Positions 19,705-29,297 of a DNA stretch of 64,000 nt are shown piece by piece. Origin of the DNA: a virus. A program made the translations under genes and the position numbers. Location of the stretch: IMG/VR virus record IMGVR_UViG_3300042945_001831, positions 17,458 through 81,457 of that record; one strand, given 5' to 3'. Positions within the stretch are counted from its first letter, which is position 1; every line of letters starts with the position of its first letter. The notes below the pieces were generated by a model that had not been told where the DNA came from, ran no database searches, and saw only the letters and a program-made list of their open reading frames with translations.

Positions 19705-20754
19705 ATGTTTGGACAATACTACTATCACGAAATAATTAGAAAGACTATCATTGCTTTTGGTACTCTTTTTAATACTATTGACATCAAGCATAAAACACAA
19801 AGTAATGAAGACTATAGTATTATTAGAGTTCCAATTGCTTATGGTCCAACAGAAAAGTTTCTTGCTAGATTAGAACAAAAACCAGATTTAAGAAAAAGAG
19901 TATCAATAACACTTCCGAGAATGTCATTTGAAATGACCAGCATTCGTTATGATAATAGTAGAAAAATTTCTACTATGCAAACATTTAAAGTATTAAATCA
20001 AGATAATAAAACTATAAAAAAAATGTTTATGCCTGTTCCATATAATATAGGCATACAACTTTCTATCATGACTCAATATAATGATGATGCTCTGCAAATC
20101 GTAGAACAAATTTTACCTTATTTTCAACCATCATTTAATCTTTCTGTAGATTTAGTATCTTCTATTGCAGAAAAAAGAGATATTCCAATGATTTTGGAAG
20201 ATGTATCATTCAAAGATAATTATGACAGTGGATATGAAGAAAAAAGAACTATAATTTATACATTAGACTTTACAGCAAAAACTTATCTATTTGGTCCAAT
20301 TCCAAATTCCGATGAAGGATTTATTAAAAAAGTACAAGTTGATTATTATAGCAACACAAATACTAAAAATGCTTCCAGACAACTTAGATACGTCGCGGAA
20401 CCAAGAGCAACAAAAGATTATGATGAAGATAATACTACAACATTAGCAGAAAATATTGATAATCAAATTACAAAATTTAATGTTGGAGACACCACAAATC
20501 TGTCTATTGATGATTATATTCAAATTGATACTGAATCAATGTTAATTAAATCAATTGACGGAAATACATTGACTGTAGTGAGAGGAAAAGACAACACACT
20601 TATTGAATCTCACATTAATGGAAGTTATATTAATTTAATCAATTCTTTAGATAATGATTTAATAGAACAAACTGATGATTTTGGATTTAGTGAATATCGT
20701 TATGATTATAACGATGGAAAAGTGTACAGTCCAACTAAAGGTACTGATGTATGA
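19705..20754 (+). CDS. 15: Tail terminator / sheath stabiliser gp15
   Basis: Caps the tail tube and sheath and provides the connection to the neck. The N-terminus MFGQYYYHEIIRKTIIAFGT and the blocks RVPIAYGPTEKFLARLEQKP and ITLPRMSFEMTSIRYD are diagnostic of gp15. The length of 349 exceeds T4 gp15 (272). The C-terminal extra (about residues 245-320) contains an ID-x-E...I-x-GN-x-LTVVRG...H module also seen in the giant baseplate proteins. It lies between gp14 and gp16, as in T4, and its stop overlaps the gp16 start (ATGA). Confidence 0.88.
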   Translation: MFGQYYYHEIIRKTIIAFGTLFNTIDIKHKTQSNEDYSIIRVPIAYGPTEKFLARLEQKPDLRKRVSITLPRMSFEMTSIRYDNSRKISTMQTFKVLNQDNKTIKKMFMPVPYNIGIQLSIMTQYNDDALQIVEQILPYFQPSFNLSVDLVSSIAEKRDIPMILEDVSFKDNYDSGYEEKRTIIYTLDFTAKTYLFGPIPNSDEGFIKKVQVDYYSNTNTKNASRQLRYVAEPRATKDYDEDNTTTLAENIDNQITKFNVGDTTNLSIDDYIQIDTESMLIKSIDGNTLTVVRGKDNTLIESHINGSYINLINSLDNDLIEQTDDFGFSEYRYDYNDGKVYSPTKGTDV

Positions 20755-21182
20755 ATAATAAATTTGATGATATAAATGAAGCATTGGAGATAGAAGCAAC
20801 TCCAATAGAAAAAAAACTTGTAAAAAGATCTTCATCAAAATTATCTAGACCAATAGATATCAATGATTTGGATGCAGATTATGAGTATACAAGAGGGCAT
20901 TATTATGCGTTATTGGAAAAGGGACAAGAAGCCATTGATAGTATATTAGAACTAGCACAAAATTCAGAAAAAGCAAGAGATTTTGAAGTCGCACTTCAAG
21001 GAATTAAAAACATTGCCGATGTTGCTGATAAACTTATGGATCTACAACAAAAAAATAAAAAAATAAGAGAAGAAGAAACAAAACGACCATCTACAGTAAA
21101 TAATTCTGTATTCATTGGTTCAACAGCAGATCTTCATAAATTAATTAAAAATGGGTTCAACTCTGAAGATAAAACTAAATAA
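20751..21182 (+). CDS. 16: Terminase small subunit gp16
   Basis: Small terminase subunit that regulates DNA recognition and packaging by gp17. 143 residues; T4 gp16 has 164. The central helical region (DINDLDADYEYTRGHYYALL, then EKGQEAIDSILELAQNSEKARDFEVALQGI) is the family core, with a coiled-coil-like stretch (VADKLMDLQQKNKKIREEE). It is coupled to gp15 by an ATGA overlap. In T4 gp16 and gp17 are adjacent; here two genes (21203 and 22653) intervene. Confidence 0.82.
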   Translation: MNNKFDDINEALEIEATPIEKKLVKRSSSKLSRPIDINDLDADYEYTRGHYYALLEKGQEAIDSILELAQNSEKARDFEVALQGIKNIADVADKLMDLQQKNKKIREEETKRPSTVNNSVFIGSTADLHKLIKNGFNSEDKTK

Positions 21183-21202
21183 TAAAAGGTAGAGAAAAAA
21201 CA

Positions 21203-22672
21203 ATGAGCACTAACTCTTTTAAAAATTGGAGATTCATTACAGATATGATGATTTGCAATTCTATCATATCGGAAGATTATGAATTTTCAATGGCAAGAAG
21301 TGAGTTGAAAACTGCAAAAAGTGCAATTGATAGATTATTGAAAAAATTGAACGGTGAAGGAAATTTAGAAGCTTGGATACAATCAAAAATCACAAAAGCT
21401 GCTGATTATATTGATACTGTTGCTGACCATATGGATAGTGGAGAGTCAGAAACAGAAGTTAATGAGCAATTAAAACCACACAAAACGGTAGAGCAGATTG
21501 CAAGGAAACATCGTATGGATGTCTCGGATATTCAGAAGCAACTTGATATGGGTGCTCCAATTGAACACGAGCACACAAAAGATAAAACTTTAGCAATTGA
21601 TATTGCTCTTCAACATCTTGATGAAATTCCAGATTATTATACTCGTTTAAAAAAAATGGAAGCATCTGCAAAAAAAGAACATAAAAAGTTCAAAGATGTT
21701 AAAGAGACCGTAACAATTGAAGATGCGAAAGGAAATACATTTTTAGAAATTATTGATTTAATTAAACCAGAAAAAATGAAAGGTGTTAGTGAAGAAACTG
21801 CATCTGGAGATGAATCTCTCCACGATTGGTTTGCAAAATCAAGTGGAACAAATCCAAAAACGGGAAAAAAAGTAAAAGGATGGCCTCAAATTGGTGGAAA
21901 GTTTGCTGGTGCTCCTTGTGCCCGTCAACCAGGACAAACTACTAAACCAAAATGTGGTTCATCAAAAATGGCTGCAAATATGTCCGATGATGAAGAAGAT
22001 GCCGCAGCAAGAAGAAAAAGAAAGGAAGATCCAAATCCAAATAGAACAGGACAAGCAAGAAATGTTAAGACCGAAGAATTTGTAAACGAGGATGCTTGTA
22101 AAGAAAAAGTAAAATCTCGTTATAAAATTTGGCCTAGTGCTTATGCTTCTGGAGCAGTTGTAAAATGTCGTAAAGTTGGTGCTGCAAATTGGGGAACAAA
22201 ATCTGAAAGTACTGATTCACTTGGGGGTGATTGGCATACTCCAATTCGTGAAAGAGCAGATAGATATTGTCCAAAATGTGAAAAACTCGAAAGAAGAACA
22301 GAATGTAAGTATGGTACAAAATATTGGGATATGTTCTCCTTACCAGCAGAGATAATTAGTTCAAAAAAAGATTATAATATAACAATGCCGTATCCTGCAA
22401 ATGAATCAGCAACAATTGAAGATATAGATGAAAACTATCTACGAATACAAACTCGCGGAACAACTTATAGTATACTACTAAATTGGAGAGGGAAATATAT
22501 TACATCACAGATGTTTTTTCCGCAATTTACAAGACCAACGAAAAAACAAGTTACGGATGAAGTGAGAAAAATTTATCCAAATGCAATTGTCTTGTCATTT
22601 AATCCATCCACAAAAGACCCAACAAAACCATTATTATTTACTGGAGATGCAAATGGACCCAAACAGTATTGA
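21203..22672 (+). CDS. Composite multi-domain hypothetical (DUF5661-like plus Cys-rich segments)
   Basis: 489 residues, unknown function. A helical N-terminal part (ARSELKTAKSAIDRLLKKLN, then AWIQSKITKAADYIDTVADHM) occurs in other cyanophage proteins. Residues about 93-155 (PHKTVEQIARKHRMDVSDIQ...EHEHTKDKTLAIDIAL...IPDYYTRLKKME) look like a DUF5661 domain. A segment DWFAKSSGTNPKTGKKVKGW with Cys follows, then CKEKVKSRYKIWPSAYASGA (known widely in viral hypotheticals), a CPKC pair and another Cys (possible zinc site, about residues 355-370). A C-terminal domain (FFPQFTRPTKKQVTDEVRKI) completes it. The purine tract AGGTAGAG (21187-21194) supports the start. It lies between terminase subunit genes, suggesting a packaging or virion-internal role. 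Confidence 0.6.
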   Translation: MSTNSFKNWRFITDMMICNSIISEDYEFSMARSELKTAKSAIDRLLKKLNGEGNLEAWIQSKITKAADYIDTVADHMDSGESETEVNEQLKPHKTVEQIARKHRMDVSDIQKQLDMGAPIEHEHTKDKTLAIDIALQHLDEIPDYYTRLKKMEASAKKEHKKFKDVKETVTIEDAKGNTFLEIIDLIKPEKMKGVSEETASGDESLHDWFAKSSGTNPKTGKKVKGWPQIGGKFAGAPCARQPGQTTKPKCGSSKMAANMSDDEEDAAARRKRKEDPNPNRTGQARNVKTEEFVNEDACKEKVKSRYKIWPSAYASGAVVKCRKVGAANWGTKSESTDSLGGDWHTPIRERADRYCPKCEKLERRTECKYGTKYWDMFSLPAEIISSKKDYNITMPYPANESATIEDIDENYLRIQTRGTTYSILLNWRGKYITSQMFFPQFTRPTKKQVTDEVRKIYPNAIVLSFNPSTKDPTKPLLFTGDANGPKQY

Positions 22673-22844
22673 ACTTCACAATTTAAGTAAAATATTTGAA
22701 TATGAAAAAATTTCAAGAACAATAGATAATTGTGATGATATAAAGTTTTTAAAAAATCTTTCTAAATCTTTTATTAAACTTTACTTTAAACAACAAGAAA
22801 CATTAACCGCAATAGAAGCAAATATAAAAATAAATGATGGTTGA
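22653..22844 (+). CDS. Small conserved protein upstream of terminase large subunit
   Basis: 63 residues starting at the ATG at 22653, with GGAG (22643-22646) seven bases upstream. A longer frame exists but its extra N-terminus lies inside the preceding gene. The sequence DPNSIELHNLSKIFEYEKIS, then LSKSFIKLYFKQQETL, is a pattern commonly found just before gene 17 in cyanophages. It overlaps the previous gene by 20 bases and gene 17 by 11, implying coupled translation. The function is unknown; an all-helical packaging accessory is possible. Confidence 0.7.
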   Translation: MDPNSIELHNLSKIFEYEKISRTIDNCDDIKFLKNLSKSFIKLYFKQQETLTAIEANIKINDG

Positions 22845-24486
22845 AAAACATTATAAAGGAAATCCCAATTTAAAAGCTGAAAACGTTCAAATTGAATTTA
22901 CTAAAGAAAATATTGAAGAGTATATAAGATGTAAAGAAAATCCAATATATTTTGCAAAAAAATATGTAAAGATTGTTTCATTGGATCATGGATTAGTTCC
23001 GTTTGATATGTATGATTTCCAAGAGGAACTGATTAAAAATTTTCATTATAATAGATTTAACATCGCAAAACTCCCCAGACAAACTGGAAAATCGACGACT
23101 GTTGTATCATATCTTCTTCACTATGCTCTTTTTAACGATAATATAAGAATTGCAATTCTGGCAAATAAAGCAGAAACTGCTAGAGAACTTTTAGGTAGGT
23201 TGCAATTATCTTATGAAAATTTACCAGATTGGTTGCAGCAAGGTGTAGGTTCTTGGAACAAAGGTTCTTTGGAACTTGAAAATGGATCTAAAATTGTAGC
23301 AGCATCCACATCATCATCTGCTGTTCGAGGAAATTCTTTTAATATCATTTTCTTGGATGAATTTGCATTTATTCCAAATCATATTGCAGAACAGTTTTTC
23401 TCTTCTGTATATCCTACTATTTCTTCGGGACAAAGCACAAAAGTTATTATCATTTCAACTCCCAACGGGATGAACATGTTTTATAAACTTTGGCATGATG
23501 CGGAGAGAGGAAAGAATGGTTATATTCCACTAGAAGTTCATTGGTCTGCGGTGCCTGGAAGAGACGCAGAGTGGAAACGACAAACGATTGCGAATACTTC
23601 CGAAAGACAGTTTACGCAAGAGTTTGAGTGCGAATTTCTTGGGTCTGTTGATACTTTAATTGCTCCATCAAAACTTAGATCAATGGTCTACGAAGATCCA
23701 TTGAAAAAAAATAAAGGACTTGATGTATATTATGAACCAATTGAAGAAAATAGTTATTTGATGACGGTTGATGTTTCTAGAGGAATGAGTAATGATTATT
23801 CTGCATTTGTAGTTTTTGATATAACCACATTTCCATATAAAGTTGTTGCAAAATATAGAAATAATGAAATAAAACCCATGCTTTTTCCAAACATTATACA
23901 AGATGTCGCAAAAGCATATAATAAATGTTTTGTTTTAGTTGAAGTCAATGATATTGGAGAACAAGTATCAACAATACTTCATTTTGATTTGGAATATGAT
24001 AATATTTTAATGTGTTCAATGAGGGGCAGAGCAGGACAATTAGTTGGGCAAGGATTTTCTGGAAAAAAATCTCAACTTGGAGTGAAAATGTCCAAAACTG
24101 TAAAAAAAGTTGGATGTTCAAATTTAAAGACAATCATAGAAGATGATAAATTAATAATCAGTGATTATGATATTATTAGCGAATTGACCACTTTTATTCA
24201 AAAAAATCAATCATTTGAAGCAGAGGAAGGTTGCAATGATGATTTAGCCATGTGCTTAGTAATTTTTGCTTGGTTGGTTGTTCAAGATTATTTTAGAGAA
24301 ATGACGGATAATGATGTCCGCAAAAGAATATATGAAGAGCAAAAAGATCAAATTGAAGCGGACATGTCTCCATTTGGATTTATTATAGATGGACTCAATG
24401 AAGAAACTTCATTTGTCGATGTTGATGGTGATAGGTGGCACATTGATGAATATGGAGATAGATCATATATGTGGGAATATAATTAA
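22834..24486 (+). CDS. 17: Terminase large subunit gp17 (packaging ATPase/nuclease)
   Basis: DNA-packaging motor and headful nuclease. The Walker A element LPRQTGKST is at about residues 80-88 and the Walker B IIFLDEFAF has acidic residues near 175-176. The coupling region IISTPNGMN follows. The nuclease domain has TVDVSRGMSNDYS (Asp near 313), VLVEVNDIGEQ and CNDDLAM (near 466-472). The length of 550 residues matches cyanophage gp17 (T4 610). The start may be 22834 or 22837 (two adjacent ATG codons). The frame is uninterrupted; no intein or intron is present. A second fragment resembling the gp17 N-terminus occurs at 58643. Confidence 0.95.
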   Translation: MMVEKHYKGNPNLKAENVQIEFTKENIEEYIRCKENPIYFAKKYVKIVSLDHGLVPFDMYDFQEELIKNFHYNRFNIAKLPRQTGKSTTVVSYLLHYALFNDNIRIAILANKAETARELLGRLQLSYENLPDWLQQGVGSWNKGSLELENGSKIVAASTSSSAVRGNSFNIIFLDEFAFIPNHIAEQFFSSVYPTISSGQSTKVIIISTPNGMNMFYKLWHDAERGKNGYIPLEVHWSAVPGRDAEWKRQTIANTSERQFTQEFECEFLGSVDTLIAPSKLRSMVYEDPLKKNKGLDVYYEPIEENSYLMTVDVSRGMSNDYSAFVVFDITTFPYKVVAKYRNNEIKPMLFPNIIQDVAKAYNKCFVLVEVNDIGEQVSTILHFDLEYDNILMCSMRGRAGQLVGQGFSGKKSQLGVKMSKTVKKVGCSNLKTIIEDDKLIISDYDIISELTTFIQKNQSFEAEEGCNDDLAMCLVIFAWLVVQDYFREMTDNDVRKRIYEEQKDQIEADMSPFGFIIDGLNEETSFVDVDGDRWHIDEYGDRSYMWEYN

Positions 24487-24498
24487 AAATTAGTATTT

Positions 24499-24506
24499 TA
24501 TAAATA
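24499..24506 (+). promoter_or_regulatory. T4-type late promoter
   Basis: Exact TATAAATA in the gap between genes 17 and 18, 38 bases upstream of the tail sheath start. It fits high late expression of sheath and tube. Confidence 0.7.
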
Positions 24507-24544
24507 TTTCTAGACAAAAATGAAACTTCTTCAGAGGGAAAAAC

Positions 24545-26914
24545 ATGTCGCTAAACTTAGTATCTCCGGGCGTCAAAACGAGAGAAGTTGACTTAACAAT
24601 TGGGAGAATTGATGCAATCAATGATCAAGTCGGCGCTATAGCAGGACCATTTGAGAAAGGACCAGTAAATGTTCCTATCTTAATTGAAACTGAAAACGAT
24701 CTTCTTAAAACATTCGGTAAGCCTCTTTCGACTGATGCTCAATATGAGTACTGGTTAGGTGCGTCATCATATCTTTCTTATGGTGGCATTCTTAGAGTTA
24801 TTAGAACAGATGGAGACAATTTAAATAATTCAAATGCTGGTGTTTCCGTAGCATCAACTACGCTTAAAATTTCCACATATGAAGATTACATCAATAACCA
24901 ACAAACTGCAACATCTTGGTACTATGCTGCCAAGAATCCAGGAAAGTGGGCAAATAATTTAAAAGTTTGCACGATTGATGCTTTTGCTGACCAAACTATT
25001 TCAGGCATATCAACTACTGGTGTATCTGTTGGAATGGGAATCACCCAGTCAATTGATGGTAGAGTGATTGCTGGTGCAGGATCAACTTCTTCTGCTACTG
25101 GTTATTTGAGAGGAATTATCACTGGTGTAGGTGCAAGTGAACTGTATGTAAAAGTATCTGAAACAGTTTCTGGAACAACAGTTTCGCAAATTGCTTATAC
25201 TGAAGGAAGTACATATGCATTCCAAACTCCAACAACATCTACTGTATCAACAACAGTTGGAGTTGCAACAACTTCTGGTTTTTTGAGTGAATCGTTTGAT
25301 GTTTCAATTACTGGAATCGTAACAACTGGAATTCTACTAGGTGATATTGTTTCTGGAACAAGTGTAGCAGCAGGAACAACGGTTGTTTCTATTGGAGCAA
25401 GTACAATTTTTGTTGACAAAACAATCACAGCAGGTATTGGAACAACAACGTTTACTTTTACAAGAGGTTCTACGTCATCAACTGTTTCAAATGCAATTCA
25501 AGTAATTACCACGGCAGGTGTAACAACTAGCTCAATTACTTCTGCTACATTGTCAGATTGGTATAACCAACAAACTTTAGGTCTTACTAATACTATAGTT
25601 TATTGGAAATCTATTGCAGAAAAACCAAAAACTTCACAGTATTGTGTAGAAAGAAATGGTCGTAATGACGAATTCCACCTTGCAGTTGTAGATGATACTG
25701 GTTTAGTAACTGGTATTGCTGGAAATGTTTTAGAAAAATATACTTACTTATCAAAAGCACTTGATGGTAAGATTTCACCAACAGAACCAGTATACTATAA
25801 AGATTCCATTGCAAATAAATCTTCATATATTTTTGCTGGATATGCACCAACTGGAACTGCTACTGGATTTGCATTAACTACTGGACTTACCGCTACTGGA
25901 ACTGGAAATTGGGGAGCAAATGCACAAGGAACTACATTTAGTGCTGCTGGAAATGTAACTTACAATTTGACTGGTGGTGTTGACTATTCTGCAAATGGTG
26001 GAATGAATGCGACACTTTCAAATATTATTTCATCTTATAATATTCTTACCAATCCAGCGGAATATTCAGTCAATTTCTTAATTTCTGGACCTTCTGGTGG
26101 TGCTACAATTTATGATTCACAATCAAAAGCAAATGCTTTAATTTCTATTGCAGAACAAAGAAAAGATTGCATTGCAGTTATTTCTCCACACAGAGATGGG
26201 GTTGTAAATGTTACCAACTCAGATACACAAACACAAAACGTTATTAATTTCTTTGATTCAATAACTTCATCTTCGTATGCAGTTTTTGATTCTGGATATA
26301 AGTATATGTTTGATAGATTTAATAACACCTTTAGATACGTTGCTTGCAACGCAGACATTGCTGGATTGATGGCTAGAACATCAATCAATCAATATCCTTG
26401 GTTCTCCCCTGCTGGTTCGTCCAGAGGTGGGATCAATGGTGCTGTAAAACTTGCTTACAATCCCTCACAAGCACAAAGAGATTTACTTTATCCAAAGAGA
26501 ATTAATCCAATTATTTTCTCTCCTGGTGCTGGAATCATCTTATTTGGTGATAAGACTGCACTCTCTTATGCTTCTGCTTTTGATAGAATCAACGTTCGTC
26601 GTTTGTTTTTGACAATTGAAGGAACAATTGAAAGGGCAGCAAGATCACAACTTTTTGAATTCAATGACGTAATCACAAGATCAAACTTTATTAACATTGT
26701 TGAACCATATCTCCGCGATGTCAAATCAAAGAGAGGAATTACTGATTTTGTCGTTATCTGTGATGAGACAAATAATACTCCCGATGTGATTGATGGAAAT
26801 CAATTCAGGGCTGATATTTTTGTAAAACCTGCAAGATCAATCAACTTCATTGGACTTACTTTCGTTGCTACTCGCACTGGAGTAAGTTTTGAAGAAGTCA
26901 TTGGAAACGTTTAA
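24545..26914 (+). CDS. 18: Tail sheath protein gp18
   Basis: Contractile sheath monomer. The N-terminus LVSPGVKTREVDLTIGRIDA is the classic sheath opening. The C-terminal third (RINPIIFSPGAGIILFGDKT, then DRINVRRLFLTIEGTIERAA and a final FEEVIGNV) is the conserved sheath domain. It has 789 residues against 659 in T4. The variable middle (about residues 145-345) is Thr/Ser/Gly-rich and probably forms the exposed protrusion domain. The ribosome binding site AGAGGG (24533-24538) precedes the ATG. It follows a late promoter and precedes the tube gene by 20 bases. Confidence 0.95.
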   Translation: MSLNLVSPGVKTREVDLTIGRIDAINDQVGAIAGPFEKGPVNVPILIETENDLLKTFGKPLSTDAQYEYWLGASSYLSYGGILRVIRTDGDNLNNSNAGVSVASTTLKISTYEDYINNQQTATSWYYAAKNPGKWANNLKVCTIDAFADQTISGISTTGVSVGMGITQSIDGRVIAGAGSTSSATGYLRGIITGVGASELYVKVSETVSGTTVSQIAYTEGSTYAFQTPTTSTVSTTVGVATTSGFLSESFDVSITGIVTTGILLGDIVSGTSVAAGTTVVSIGASTIFVDKTITAGIGTTTFTFTRGSTSSTVSNAIQVITTAGVTTSSITSATLSDWYNQQTLGLTNTIVYWKSIAEKPKTSQYCVERNGRNDEFHLAVVDDTGLVTGIAGNVLEKYTYLSKALDGKISPTEPVYYKDSIANKSSYIFAGYAPTGTATGFALTTGLTATGTGNWGANAQGTTFSAAGNVTYNLTGGVDYSANGGMNATLSNIISSYNILTNPAEYSVNFLISGPSGGATIYDSQSKANALISIAEQRKDCIAVISPHRDGVVNVTNSDTQTQNVINFFDSITSSSYAVFDSGYKYMFDRFNNTFRYVACNADIAGLMARTSINQYPWFSPAGSSRGGINGAVKLAYNPSQAQRDLLYPKRINPIIFSPGAGIILFGDKTALSYASAFDRINVRRLFLTIEGTIERAARSQLFEFNDVITRSNFINIVEPYLRDVKSKRGITDFVVICDETNNTPDVIDGNQFRADIFVKPARSINFIGLTFVATRTGVSFEEVIGNV

Positions 26915-26934
26915 TCAACTAGAGGTAAAAAACA

Positions 26935-27564
26935 ATGGCGAACAATCCAAATACAAAAGATAGAACCCTTGATCAATTCAAGGGAAGAATGCTTCAAGGT
27001 GGGGCGAGACCTAATTTATTTGAATGTGAATTATTTTTTCCAACAGAAGCAATTCCAACTGGTTCTACTCCAGATACATTATCCGATGCTACTAGATTTT
27101 TAATTAAAGCAGCAGCTCTTCCAGCATCAACTCTTGGTATTATTGATGTTCCTTTTAGAGGAAGAAATCTTAAAATTGCTGGAGATAGAACATTTGATCC
27201 TTGGACAATCACTGTTATTAATGAGGTTAATTTCGATATCAGAACTGCATTTGAAAGATGGATGAACTTAATTAACAAGCACGAAGATAATGCTGGATTG
27301 ATCAATCCATTTGATTACCAACAAGATGCTTACGTCAAACAACTTGGAAGAGCAGGACTTAATGGAAATGTTCCAACCTCTGACACTCAACTTCCGGTAT
27401 TGAAGCAATATAAGTTTTATGGGGTATTCCCAACTTCAGTAAGTGATATTGCAGTTTCTTATGATTCTTCAGATACAATTGAAGAATTTACTGTAGATCT
27501 CCAAGTTCAATGGTGGGATGCTCTTGATGAAGATGGCAATACTCAACTTGGAACAGGTTCATAA
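26935..27564 (+). CDS. 19: Tail tube protein gp19
   Basis: Inner tail tube monomer. Diagnostic blocks are ATRFLIKAAALPASTLGIID, VPFRGRNLKIAGDRTFDPWT and FDIRTAFERWMNLINKHEDN, followed by KQYKFYGVFPTSVSDIAVSY. At 209 residues it is longer than T4 gp19 (163), as is usual in cyanophages. The start is supported by AGAGG (26919-26923). It lies between sheath and portal as in T4. The stop codon overlaps a possible late-promoter variant for gene 20. Confidence 0.93.
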   Translation: MANNPNTKDRTLDQFKGRMLQGGARPNLFECELFFPTEAIPTGSTPDTLSDATRFLIKAAALPASTLGIIDVPFRGRNLKIAGDRTFDPWTITVINEVNFDIRTAFERWMNLINKHEDNAGLINPFDYQQDAYVKQLGRAGLNGNVPTSDTQLPVLKQYKFYGVFPTSVSDIAVSYDSSDTIEEFTVDLQVQWWDALDEDGNTQLGTGS

Positions 27565-27567
27565 ATA
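27560..27567 (+). promoter_or_regulatory. Possible late promoter (one mismatch)
   Basis: CATAAATA overlapping the gp19 stop codon, 22 bases before the portal gene. It differs from TATAAATA only at the first base. Confidence 0.45.
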
Positions 27568-27589
27568 CTAAAAAGTATTTAAATTTTTG

Positions 27590-29266
27590 ATGGCTAAATT
27601 ATTTGGTTTTAAAATACAGAATACTGGAGATGATAAGTACAAAAAACTTATTTCTCCAGTTGCTCCTAACGACGAAGATAAGTCAGATTTCTATATATCT
27701 AGTGGTTTTTATGGACAATATGTAGATATTGAAGGAGTATATAAAAACGAACAAGACTTGGTAAGAAGATATCGTGAGATGTCTCTTCATCCAGAGTGTG
27801 ATAGTGCTATTGAAGATGTAGTAAACGAAGCAATTGTATCTGATGCAAATGATTCTCCAGTAGAAATTGATTTATCAAATCTTCCAGCATCAGATAAATT
27901 AAAAAAAATTATTCGAGAAGAATTTAAATATATTAAAGAAATATTGGATTTTGATAAAAAGTGTCATGAAATTTTTAGAAATTGGTATGTAGATGGAAGG
28001 ATCTTCTATCATAAAGTAATTGATATGAAAGATCCAAGTTCTGGAATTAAAGAAGTAAGATTTATCGATCCATTAAAAATTAGGTTTATTCGCAAAGCAG
28101 AACAAATATCAAATAATAACCAATCTTCAATGTTTGTAAACAAAGAAGGTTTAGAACAATATCAAGCTCCAAAGATTGAAGAATATTATTTGTATGATCC
28201 AAATAGCCCAACTTCAAGTGGTGGAACAATTTCTTATAGAAATGAATCAAAAAGTGTAAAAATTGCAAAAGACTCAATTACATATGTAACTTCTGGATTG
28301 GTGGACAGAAATAAACAAACAATCCTTTCATATTTACATAAAGCAATTAAGGCACTCAATCAACTTCGAATGATCGAGGATAGTTTAGTTATCTATAGAC
28401 TTTCTCGTGCTCCAGAACGTCGTATATTTTATATTGATGTTGGTAATCTTCCCAAGATTAAAGCAGAGCAATATTTACGAGATGTAATGAATCGTTATAG
28501 AAATAAACTTGTTTATAATGCCGATACTGGAGAAATTCGTGATGATCGTAAGCATATGGCAATGTTGGAAGATTTTTGGTTGCCTCGTAGAGAAGGTGGT
28601 CGTGGAACTGAAATCACTACACTTCCTGGTGGACAAAATCTTGGAGAACTTGCTGACATTGAATATTTTCAAAAGAAATTATACAAATCATTAAATGTTC
28701 CATCAAGTAGAATTGATGTTGGTGGTGGTGGTTTTAATTTAGGAAGATCATCAGAAATTTTAAGAGATGAATTAAAATTCACAAAATTTGTAGGAAGACT
28801 TAGAAAAAGATTTTCTGGAGTTTTTAATGATATGCTGAAAACTCAGCTCATTTTAAAAAATATTGTTACTCCAGAAGACTGGCAAATTTTAAATGATCAT
28901 ATTCAATATGATTATGTTTATGATAATCATTTTTCAAATCTTAAAGATAATGAACTTTTAAATGATCAGTTAGGTGTTGTTGCGGCAATGGAACCATATA
29001 TTGGAAGATATTTTTCTGCAGAATACGTCAGAACTAAAGTATTAAAACAATCTGATACAGAAATGTTGGAAATTGATAAGCAAATCAAAAAAGAGATTGA
29101 AGATGGTATTATTCCAGACCCCAATCAACCAATAGATCCAACAACTGGAATGCCTATGCAAGATATGAATGGATCTATGGATTTGGGGCAACCAATGATG
29201 GAGCCGGGATTAGAAAATCAAGCAAAAGCAACGCAAGTTCAAATGCCAAAAGGTGGAGAGATATAA
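27590..29266 (+). CDS. 20: Portal protein gp20
   Basis: Dodecameric portal vertex protein through which DNA is packaged. Conserved blocks include YREMSLHPECDSAIEDVVNE, RNWYVDGRIFYHKVIDMKDP, RFIDPLKIRFIRK, SYLHKAIKALNQLRMIEDSL, VIYRLSRAPERRIFYIDVGN and EDFWLPRREGGRGTEITTLP. The length of 558 fits T4 gp20 (524). The ATG at 27590 is preferred over the in-frame TTG immediately before it. The C-terminal tail is Pro/Met/Gln-rich. The gene is followed by prohead core genes in T4 order. Confidence 0.95.
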   Translation: MAKLFGFKIQNTGDDKYKKLISPVAPNDEDKSDFYISSGFYGQYVDIEGVYKNEQDLVRRYREMSLHPECDSAIEDVVNEAIVSDANDSPVEIDLSNLPASDKLKKIIREEFKYIKEILDFDKKCHEIFRNWYVDGRIFYHKVIDMKDPSSGIKEVRFIDPLKIRFIRKAEQISNNNQSSMFVNKEGLEQYQAPKIEEYYLYDPNSPTSSGGTISYRNESKSVKIAKDSITYVTSGLVDRNKQTILSYLHKAIKALNQLRMIEDSLVIYRLSRAPERRIFYIDVGNLPKIKAEQYLRDVMNRYRNKLVYNADTGEIRDDRKHMAMLEDFWLPRREGGRGTEITTLPGGQNLGELADIEYFQKKLYKSLNVPSSRIDVGGGGFNLGRSSEILRDELKFTKFVGRLRKRFSGVFNDMLKTQLILKNIVTPEDWQILNDHIQYDYVYDNHFSNLKDNELLNDQLGVVAAMEPYIGRYFSAEYVRTKVLKQSDTEMLEIDKQIKKEIEDGIIPDPNQPIDPTTGMPMQDMNGSMDLGQPMMEPGLENQAKATQVQMPKGGEI

Positions 29267-29269
29267 ATA
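29262..29269 (+). promoter_or_regulatory. T4-type late promoter
   Basis: Exact TATAAATA overlapping the gp20 stop, 28 bases before the prohead core gene at 29298. Confidence 0.65.
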
Positions 29270-29297
29270 GTTTTTAGTTATTATATATCAAAACAGT

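Noticed and set aside
22834-24486. Possible intron or intein in terminase gene 17
   Set aside because: All ATPase and nuclease motifs lie in one frame with normal spacing.
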